A program made the position numbers and the translations under genes. The notes under the pieces were generated by a model, which saw only the letters and a program-made list of their open reading frames with translations, did no database searches and had not been told where the DNA came from. A stretch of DNA of 11,151 nt from assembly GCA_017459225.1 (NCBI GenBank), contig JAFUDL010000071.1, positions 1-11,151 of the forward strand, in the 5' to 3' direction. This document shows, piece by piece, positions 7,197 through 11,151 of the stretch. Origin of the DNA: Kiritimatiellia bacterium (GTDB lineage Bacteria > Verrucomicrobiota > Kiritimatiellia > RFP12 > UBA1067). Position 1 is the stretch's first letter. Every line of letters begins with the position of its first letter.

Positions 7197-7221
7197 AAAA
7201 ATTAAAAAATTTTAAAAAGTC
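7197..7221. other. A/T-rich leader of repeat copy 1
   Basis: Almost pure A and T directly after the sigma stop codon. A matching A-rich run (about 7588-7613) precedes copy 2, so the leader seems to belong to the repeated element, though it is less conserved than the core. It has T-runs when read on the minus strand. Confidence 0.5.
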
Positions 7222-7344
7222 TTGTCATCGGCTGAGGAGTCAGGCATATATTCAAGTGTTGAGAGCCTGAGACTCTTTCCTCAGTTAACCAAAGACGCCC
7301 GAGCCGGATTCCTAGCCGCCTCGGGCGTACGTGTTTTTACAGGT
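7222..7344. repeat. 123-bp structured element, copy 1
   Basis: Identical to 7614-7736 except T7233/C7625 and C7340/T7732. Two hairpins are visible. The first has outer stem CTGAGGA (7232-7238) with TCCTCAG (7278-7284) and inner stem TCAGGC (7240-7245) with GCCTGA (7265-7270). The second has ACGCCCGAG (7295-7303) with CTCGGGCGT (7320-7328), a 16-nt loop containing CGG/CCG, then five Ts at 7334-7338, terminator-like but with 5 nt between stem and Ts. TTGTCA at 7222 and TATATT at 7247-7252 could be a poorly spaced promoter. It lies 25 nt after the sigma gene and may form its 3' end. A reading frame is open through the core in both copies, but near-identity means this says little about coding. 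Structured RNA, terminator or miniature mobile repeat are all possible. Confidence 0.8.
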
Positions 7345-7353
7345 CTCGAGTTT

Positions 7354-7388
7354 TCTGGTTTCGGGTTTCTGGTTTCTGGTTTCGGGTT
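7354..7388 (+). repeat. Heptamer tandem repeat, G/T-rich
   Basis: Five consecutive 7-mers of the form TCTGGTT or TCGGGTT, followed by further G-runs up to 7401. About three units recur after copy 2 (7746-7767). The spaced G-runs could form a G-quadruplex. Confidence 0.75.
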
Positions 7389-7396
7389 TGGGAGTT

Positions 7397-7506
7397 GGGG
7401 GACTGTCCCCCACAGGGGGTTTGTTGGGGACTGTCCCCAAAGTGTTCGATTGCCGGGGTTTTGGGGGGACGTCCCCCACAGGGGGTTTGTTGGGGACTGT
7501 CCCCAA
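7397..7506. repeat. Array of GGGGACTGTCCCC palindromes with a 44-bp direct repeat
   Basis: Four palindromes lie at 7397-7411, 7424-7440, 7464-7477 (a perfect GGGGGACGTCCCCC) and 7490-7506. A 44-bp segment at 7405-7448 is repeated without change at 7471-7514, 66 bp on. This is REP-like architecture; elements of this kind can be substrates of Y1-type REP-associated transposases, but none is encoded here. Confidence 0.8.
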
Positions 7507-7587
7507 AGTGTTCGTTATTGTTCACAATTGCCAAAAATGTTCATAAATCACAAATATCAATTGTTGGAGGGCCGACCTCCGTGTAGG
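7507..7587. other. AT-richer spacer with a small hairpin between element copies
   Basis: No coding signal. The only structure seen is GGAGG (7566-7570) and CCTCC (7576-7580) around a 5-nt loop, just before the A-rich leader of copy 2. Confidence 0.45.
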
Positions 7588-7613
7588 AAAATAAAAAAAA
7601 AATTTAAAATCTT

Positions 7614-7736
7614 TTGTCATCGGCCGAGGAGTCAGGCATATATTCAAGTGTTGAGAGCCTGAGACTCTTTCCTCAGTTAACCAAAGACGCCCGAGCCGGA
7701 TTCCTAGCCGCCTCGGGCGTACGTGTTTTTATAGGT
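7614..7736. repeat. 123-bp structured element, copy 2
   Basis: Second copy, 392 bp downstream of the first, same orientation, 121 of 123 bases identical, with the same two hairpins and T-run. C7625 replaces T7233 inside the outer stem: on the plus strand this breaks a U-A pair (C with A), on the minus strand it becomes a G-U wobble. The A-rich leader and the heptamer and palindrome tail are also present, the tail in shorter form. Confidence 0.8.
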
Positions 7737-7764
7737 TTCGAAGTTTCTGGTTTCTGGGTTCGGG

Positions 7765-7784
7765 TTTGGGGGACTGTCCCCAAA
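7765..7784. repeat. GGGGACTGTCCCC palindrome ending copy 2
   Basis: A single palindrome of the same type as the four after copy 1, flanked by TTT and AAA. It abuts GC-rich coding-like DNA, so it marks the right edge of the repeat unit. Confidence 0.75.
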
Positions 7785-7795
7785 GTATTCCGCGC

Positions 7796-7870
7796 AACAG
7801 CGCCGAGGCGACGCTCGAGCGCGATTTCAAGCCGGGCGAGACGGCCGCTATTTCCTTCGGCGCCCGCTGA
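7796..7870 (+). pseudogene. 3' fragment of a lost coding sequence
   Basis: Immediately after the repeat, composition returns to GC-rich, codon-like DNA. The frame from 7796 reads a stretch ending LERDFKPGETAAISFGAR and stops at TGA 7868-7870, with a hairpin plus T-run about 40 nt later. No start codon or upstream domain belongs to it, so it looks like the last 24 codons of a gene whose body was deleted or separated by the repeats. Too short to assign a family. Confidence 0.45.
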
Positions 7871-7908
7871 TTTCACGACGGCGTGTACGGGGTCTGTTCC
7901 TGTGGAAT

Positions 7909-7942
7909 CTCCGGAAAATCCGAAAATCCGGAGGGCGTTTTT
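7909..7942 (+). terminator. Rho-independent terminator candidate
   Basis: CTCCGGA (7909-7915) pairs with TCCGGAG (7927-7933) around an 11-nt A-rich loop; five Ts follow at 7938-7942 after GGCG. It fits as the terminator of the lost gene ending at 7870. Confidence 0.6.
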
Positions 7943-8184
7943 CACCCATGCGCATTGGGATCTGGAAACAACCAAAACAACTTTCAAGAACAACATTTTC
8001 CTGCGGGTTCACCTTGAACATTCAGAATCGTGGCAGTTCGAGGATCGGCAAATGGGCGCGGGCGAGTTAGCCCGCGCGCCAATGGCAAGTTGTTTCAAAA
8101 AGTTGTTTCCAATCGTCAGAAGACTCGGCAGTGAATTATGCAGATAATGATGCGCCTGCGGATGATGCGCGATGCGAAAGATTG
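7943..8184. other. Intergenic region upstream of the beta-helix gene
   Basis: I see no credible gene here; the open frame running through it joins unrelated segments. Its clearest structure is a hairpin, GCGCGGGC (8056-8063) with GCCCGCGC (8070-8077) around GAGTTA, followed by a near-direct repeat of AAGTTGTTTC at about 8087-8096 and 8100-8109. Confidence 0.5.
8055..8080. repeat. REP-like hairpin
   Basis: A perfect 8-bp GC stem (8056-8063 with 8070-8077), extendable by GG/CC with one bulged base, and a 6-nt loop GAGTTA. No T-run follows. It resembles the other GC palindromes in the window. Confidence 0.55.
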
Positions 8185-8193
8185 TGGTATAAT
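8185..8193 (+). promoter_or_regulatory. Extended -10 promoter of the beta-helix gene (predicted leaderless)
   Basis: TGGTATAAT (TATAAT at 8188-8193) is followed by the 6-nt discriminator GTCGCC and then ATG at 8200, so the expected transcription start is the A of the start codon. The block TATAATGTC, the G/C spacer and ATGAAAACAA are shared with the promoter at 3418. No Shine-Dalgarno is possible in such a transcript. Confidence 0.72.
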
Positions 8194-8199
8194 GTCGCC

Positions 8200-9978
8200 A
8201 TGAAAACAACGCTCATGCCCTTGTCCGTCTGCATCCTTTGTGCGACGTCGGCTTTTTCTGGCGCGCTTCGTCCGGCCGCGCAGCCATTGAACGCGGCCGA
8301 ATACTTCGTGGCGACGAACGGGTGCGACGCCGCCGACGGCTCCGCCGAAAGGCCGTGGCGCACGATCCAGCGCGCGGCGTCCGTTGCAGGCCCCGGCGAT
8401 ACAATAACCATACGCGGGGGCGTGTATCGCGAATGGGTGAAGCCCGCGAACGCCGGAACGGAAAGCGCGCCCGTCGTCTATCGCGCGGCGTCCGGCGAGA
8501 AGGTCGTCGTGACCGGCGCGGATCCCGTGCGCGGCTGGAAGAAACGGGCCGACGGCCTCTGGGAGGCGCATGTGGCGTACGATACGTTCGGCGGGCTCAA
8601 TCCGTTCACGGATTTCATCGCCGGCAGGTGGTTCGAGCCAAGGGGGAAAAAGCATTTCCGCACAAGGCTTCTGCAGGACGGCAAGCCGTTGAGGCTGCTG
8701 GGCGAAGAGGTCTTCGCCGGCGTGAAAGGCGTCCCGAAACTGGCTCCCGGCAGCGCGGCCCTCGTTCCCGGCAGGGGCGCGTGGGGAACGATCGTGGTGG
8801 CGTTCGGGCGCGACCCCGAAGTCTCCGTGCCGGAATTGGTCGTCCGCCCGGCATGTTTTTATCCGCTTGAACCGCGGCGCGACTACATCACGCTGAAGGG
8901 CATCACATTCACGAACGCCGGACCCGACTGGGCCCATCCGCGCGGCGAACAGGTGGGCGTGGTGGGCACGCATTGGAGCCGCGGGTGGACGATCGAAGAC
9001 TGCACGATCTCCGGGTCGAGCTGCGCGGGTCTCACGCTGGGAAAGTGCGCCAATGACTTCGATGCGTTCTGGCTCGACAGAAAGCAGCTTTTCTCGCTCT
9101 GGGCGCTGCGTCTCCACAAACGCGACTGGAGCGAAACGGGCCACCATGCCGTGCGCCGCTGCCGGATCGACGACTGCGGGCAGGCTGGCATTTGCGGCGC
9201 GTTCGGCTGCGCGTTCTCCACGATCGAAGACTGCGAGATATCCCGCTGCTTCTGGAAAAAGCCCTTCGGCGGCGCGGAAATGGGCGGCATCAAGCTGCAC
9301 GCGGCCATCGACGTAACAATCGCCCGTTGCCGCATCCATCACTGCGGAGGCCCCTCGGCGTGCGCCGGCATCTGGCTCGACTGGATGGGACAGGGCTCGC
9401 GCATAACGGGCAACACACTGTGGGCCAACGCCTTTGATCTGTTCTTCGAGGTGGATCACGGACCGATTCTCGTCGAGGGCAACGACCTGCTCTCCGACAA
9501 GGTGCTGAGATCGTATTCCCAAGGAGTGGCGTTCGTGGCCAATCGCATGCGGGGCGGCTGCAACTATTGGAACGACAACCGTCGCACGCCGGTCATGAAG
9601 CCCCACTCCACCGAACCTGATTCGCTCGACAAATACGCGAGCGGACAAGGCGGATACGTGTTCGTGAACAACATCTTCGGCTCGGATTTACAGTTCAAGG
9701 ACGAAAAGCATCCCAGCCGGTTCGAGGACAACTGGACCATCCCCGCCAAGTTCTGGAAAATCGACGATGCGACCGGCGAATGCACGATTTCGCCTCCGGC
9801 CGGCTCCGTCGCGCCACACTTCGGTCCCGTCGATGCGAAGCGTCTTGGAAAACCCGTTTTCGTCGATCAGGAATACCCCGTTCCGTCCTTGACGCAGCCA
9901 AAGAACCCCGTTCCATCCAAGCAAGAGTCTCCCGTCCTGGCTTTCGGCGGCAGTGGACGGCGTGCCGCTATTCTCTGA
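8200..9978 (+). CDS. Secreted right-handed parallel beta-helix protein (DUF1565/GH141-like)
   Basis: 592 residues from the ATG at 8200, preferred over an in-frame ATG at 8131 because it follows the promoter directly and opens with a signal peptide (MKTTLMPLSVCILCATSAFS). Residues about 34-112 carry the usual N-terminal module of this class: EYFVATNGCDAADGS, PWRTIQRAA, GDTITIRGGVYREWV, KVVVTGADPV. From about 225 to 490 there are repeated beta-helix coils (TIEDCTISG, AVRRCRIDDC, TIEDCEISRC, TIARCRIHHC, RITGNTLWAN, ILVEGNDLL) with the conserved GIWLDWMGQGSRITGN and DLFFEVDHGP blocks, and RRTPVMKPHSTE at 461-472. Such proteins cut or bind complex polysaccharides outside the cell; GH141 is the nearest characterised family I can name, with no substrate implied. 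The C-terminus looks frameshifted: the last residues after VLAFGG are atypical, and coding-like sequence continues in another frame to 10117. Confidence 0.8.
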   Translation: MKTTLMPLSVCILCATSAFSGALRPAAQPLNAAEYFVATNGCDAADGSAERPWRTIQRAASVAGPGDTITIRGGVYREWVKPANAGTESAPVVYRAASGEKVVVTGADPVRGWKKRADGLWEAHVAYDTFGGLNPFTDFIAGRWFEPRGKKHFRTRLLQDGKPLRLLGEEVFAGVKGVPKLAPGSAALVPGRGAWGTIVVAFGRDPEVSVPELVVRPACFYPLEPRRDYITLKGITFTNAGPDWAHPRGEQVGVVGTHWSRGWTIEDCTISGSSCAGLTLGKCANDFDAFWLDRKQLFSLWALRLHKRDWSETGHHAVRRCRIDDCGQAGICGAFGCAFSTIEDCEISRCFWKKPFGGAEMGGIKLHAAIDVTIARCRIHHCGGPSACAGIWLDWMGQGSRITGNTLWANAFDLFFEVDHGPILVEGNDLLSDKVLRSYSQGVAFVANRMRGGCNYWNDNRRTPVMKPHSTEPDSLDKYASGQGGYVFVNNIFGSDLQFKDEKHPSRFEDNWTIPAKFWKIDDATGECTISPPAGSVAPHFGPVDAKRLGKPVFVDQEYPVPSLTQPKNPVPSKQESPVLAFGGSGRRAAIL

Positions 9979-10117
9979 AGTTGCGTCCGCTCCGCCGGGA
10001 TGGCTTTACGAACCCGAATGGAGCATGGCGTGCGTCATCGTGCGCGGCGCGGAAGTGGGCGGTGAAATGGGCGAAGTGAAAGCCGTGGTCGACGGGACGG
10101 TTCTGAAATTGAGGTGA
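9953..10117 (+). pseudogene. Coding remnant in a shifted frame, possible lost C-terminus of the beta-helix gene
   Basis: The frame from 9953 reads VDGVPLFSEVASAPPGWLYE and on to GEVKAVVDGTVLKLR, ending at TGA 10115-10117. Codon use is like the neighbours', while the beta-helix frame turns poor (SGRRAAIL) and stops at 9978. From 8200 to 10117 is 1918 bases, one more than a multiple of three, so removing one base near GGCGGC at 9946-9951 would give a single protein of 638 residues. Alternatively it is the tail of a different gene. The segment has no start of its own with a ribosome site. Confidence 0.5.
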
Positions 10118-10134
10118 TGGTGTACGGCTTTTAG

Positions 10135-10468
10135 TCATTTGCGGAACTGTTTCGCGGCATCGTATGTTACGTGTCGCTCGCGCTTCTTGCCATATTGATT
10201 TCCGCAGCAGTGATTGCGTGGATGGCGAGAACCGTTGCGGCACCACTGCGCAGGGTGTTTGGCGGGGGCGTCGTGCGCACCGTGCTTGCTGTGGCGATGG
10301 TCGGAACAGGCATTGTCGAGAGCTTCAGCAAGCACACGAACGGCCCGCCGAGGATTGTGCAGTTGCCAGGCGGCGGTCGCGCGGCGACCGCCCTACTGTC
10401 CGTCACGCCGGAGGACATCTCCAACGGCTGGCGCGTGGCGGCGACGCGGGAGGGCCGCGAAATGGTAG
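10135..10468 (+). pseudogene. N-terminal fragment of a membrane-anchored surface protein
   Basis: The frame is open from after TAG 10132-10134, and the first possible start is GTG 10171. It begins with a hydrophobic segment SLALLAILISAAVIAWMA, a basic turn, a second hydrophobic stretch RTVLAVAMVGTGIV, then PPRIVQLPGGG and LSVTPEDISNGWRVAATREG. This looks like the start of the large secreted proteins that are frequent in this group of bacteria. Coding character ends at the palindrome at 10469-10490; beyond it this frame becomes an Arg-rich shadow. I read it as the 5' end of a gene that lost its body; a 1-110-residue membrane protein is the alternative. Confidence 0.45.
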
Positions 10469-10490
10469 GGCGCGATGTCCCCATCGCGCC
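10469..10490. repeat. REP-like palindrome at a frame break
   Basis: GGCGCGATG (10469-10477) and CATCGCGCC (10482-10490) form a perfect 9-bp stem with loop TCCC. It separates two gene fragments lying in different frames, and a stop codon of the downstream frame (TAG 10466-10468) immediately precedes it, so it marks an insertion or recombination point. Confidence 0.75.
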
Positions 10491-10837
10491 GCCCCGCGCC
10501 GATATACTTCACTGGCGACCGCGAGTCTGGCCTCGGCAATCCCGTCGTCGTCGCGTACGGCGGCGAGCTTCAGAACGGCACGCTGGTGATCGACGGATTC
10601 CTGGATATCCCGCTCGACGGCAGCATCGTGAACAGGGGCGTGCTCGATCTTTCCGATGCGACGATTCGGCTTGCCGAACCCGAGAATGTGCGTCTCGGAG
10701 TGCTGATCAAGTGCATGGACGGCGGTGTCCTCGCCGGCTTGCCACGACGCGGCAACCTGCCCAATGGCTGGAGAGTGCGGATCGTCAACGGCGACCTGGT
10801 GCTGGTCAGAAGCCGCACGTGCATCATCCTGCGGTAG
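10491..10837 (+). pseudogene. C-terminal fragment of an autotransporter-repeat-like surface protein
   Basis: In the frame starting after the palindrome the sequence reads PIYFTGDRESGLGNPVVVAY, then NGTLVIDGFLDIPLDGSIVN, RGVLDLSDATIRL, LPNGWRVRIVNGDLVLV and a final CIILR before TAG at 10835-10837. Short beta-strand repeats of the LxLxxATIRL type and the NGWRV...NGDLVLV ending are characteristic of the C-terminal ends of autotransporter-associated-repeat proteins in this lineage. There is no proper start: the nearest ATG (10475) lies inside the palindrome. It is not in frame with the N-terminal fragment upstream, so either one gene lost its middle or two genes were joined. Confidence 0.5.
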
Positions 10838-10853
10838 CGCGGAGCATTGTGGA

Positions 10854-11075
10854 ATGATGGTGCGCCAAGCAAAGCTCGGCAGAACTAACAGAATGAAAGG
10901 AATCTGTACGGCAAAGAAAACGACATGCCGATATGTGCTGAAGCGCATGGCGCGGTTTCTCAACAGGAAGAGCCAGCGGTACTACCGGCTGAAGTTCGCA
11001 GACACCTACTACGGTGAAATGACGCACTACGGCCTCTACCGCCTCGCGTGGGCGGACGTGAGAAGTGCAAGGTAA
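10854..11075 (+). CDS. Small basic protein of unknown function (or gene remnant)
   Basis: 73 residues from ATG 10854, with GGAG at 10841-10844 nine bases upstream; ATG 10893 is an alternative start without a clear ribosome site. The second half (RYVLKRMARFLNRKSQRYYR, then LKFADTYYGEMTHYGLYRLA) has the GC-ending codons typical of real genes here and is rich in Arg, Lys and Tyr. No signal peptide, membrane segment or known motif is visible. It follows a chain of gene fragments, so it may be the 3' end of another broken gene rather than an intact small protein. Confidence 0.4.
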   Translation: MMVRQAKLGRTNRMKGICTAKKTTCRYVLKRMARFLNRKSQRYYRLKFADTYYGEMTHYGLYRLAWADVRSAR

Positions 11076-11092
11076 GAAGTGCCGAAACGGAA

Positions 11093-11120
11093 TTGACAGT
11101 GAAAAATCGTATAATATACG
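11093..11120 (+). promoter_or_regulatory. Promoter of the gene beginning at the window edge
   Basis: TATAAT at 11110-11115 and TTGACA at 11093-11098 are both perfect hexamers, but only 11 nt apart, too close to act together. TTGACA with TATACG at 11115-11120 (16-nt spacer) is a properly spaced alternative. Either choice leaves a leader of about 22-27 nt before the ATG, unlike the two leaderless promoters. Confidence 0.55.
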
Positions 11121-11135
11121 TTCACCAGCCCAAGA

Positions 11136-11140
11136 AAGGA
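11136..11140 (+). promoter_or_regulatory. Shine-Dalgarno site of the next gene
   Basis: AAGGA, 8 nt before the ATG at 11149-11151. It supports that ATG as a real start even though only the start codon lies in the window. Confidence 0.6.
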
Positions 11141-11148
11141 AGAAAGCC

Positions 11149-11151
11149 ATG
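11149..11151 (+). CDS. Start codon of a gene continuing beyond the window
   Basis: Only the ATG is present. Promoter and ribosome site upstream make a real gene start likely; nothing can be said about the product. Confidence 0.5.

Noticed and set aside
7397..7784. CRISPR array
   Set aside because: Repeats are palindromic, irregularly spaced and part of larger duplications; there are no uniform spacers and no cas genes.
7222..8147. Two long plus-strand frames through the repeat region
   Set aside because: They join the element, low-complexity G-rich repeats and unrelated flanks; only the element core is shared.
8131..8199. Upstream in-frame start (ATG 8131) for the beta-helix protein
   Set aside because: Adds 23 acidic, polar residues before a clean signal peptide and runs through the promoter.
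8116..9648. Minus-strand open frame of 510 codons opposite the beta-helix gene
   Set aside because: No motif, no signal and no ribosome site; the plus strand has a convincing family match, signal peptide and promoter.
10171..10857. A single 228-residue protein across the palindrome
   Set aside because: After about residue 100 the frame becomes Arg-rich shadow, while the adjacent frame shows the real repeat-type coding sequence.
11093..11115. TTGACA and TATAAT as one consensus promoter
   Set aside because: The spacer is only 11 nt, well below the 16-18 nt needed; one hexamer must pair with another partner.

Overview
The window reads as a GC-rich (coding regions), probably host-associated bacterium of the PVC superphylum, most likely a Kiritimatiellota/Verrucomicrobiota-type genome. 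That placement is an inference from the company of genes: a Gfo/Idh/MocA oxidoreductase beside a 3-keto-disaccharide hydrolase (DUF1080), a Ser/Thr-kinase-linked ECF sigma factor, a secreted parallel beta-helix glycan-active protein, remnants of autotransporter-repeat-like surface proteins, and abundant small palindromic repeats. No rRNA, tRNA, CRISPR array or transposase gene was seen.

Layout. Positions 2-3334 are a tightly packed plus-strand operon for glycan breakdown: the 3' end of a Gfo/Idh/MocA oxidoreductase, a secreted DUF1080 protein (ATGA overlap) and a secreted clan GH-A-like glycosidase with a C-terminal carbohydrate-binding-like domain. Together they suggest oxidative (3-keto) cleavage of glycosides plus ordinary hydrolysis. 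Positions 3335-3433 hold two inverted repeats and an extended -10 promoter. Positions 3434-7196 are a second, translationally coupled operon: a two-SIS-domain MurQ/GKRP-like protein with a signal-peptide-like N-terminus, a membrane-spanning Ser/Thr protein kinase, and an ECF-like sigma factor. Each junction is a 4-base ATGA overlap. The reading I favour is a sugar-sensing pathway in which the SIS protein informs the kinase and the kinase controls the sigma factor. The sigma factor carries a threonine where the family normally has an acidic residue in the core-polymerase-binding region 2.2.

Positions 7197-8199 are a gene-poor repeat region. It holds two 123-bp copies (two differences) of an element with strong hairpin potential, each with an A-rich leader, a heptamer G/T-rich tract and GGGGACTGTCCCC palindromes. 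It also holds the 3' scrap of a lost gene and a terminator. Positions 8200-9978 encode a secreted parallel beta-helix protein from a promoter nearly identical to that of the SIS gene: a TGn-TATAAT whose predicted start point falls on the ATG itself, so both transcripts look leaderless.

Positions 9953-10837 are a graveyard of coding fragments in different frames, one junction being exactly a REP-like palindrome. A small unknown ORF follows (10854-11075). The window ends at the ATG of a further gene that, unlike the other two, has a conventional leader and Shine-Dalgarno site.
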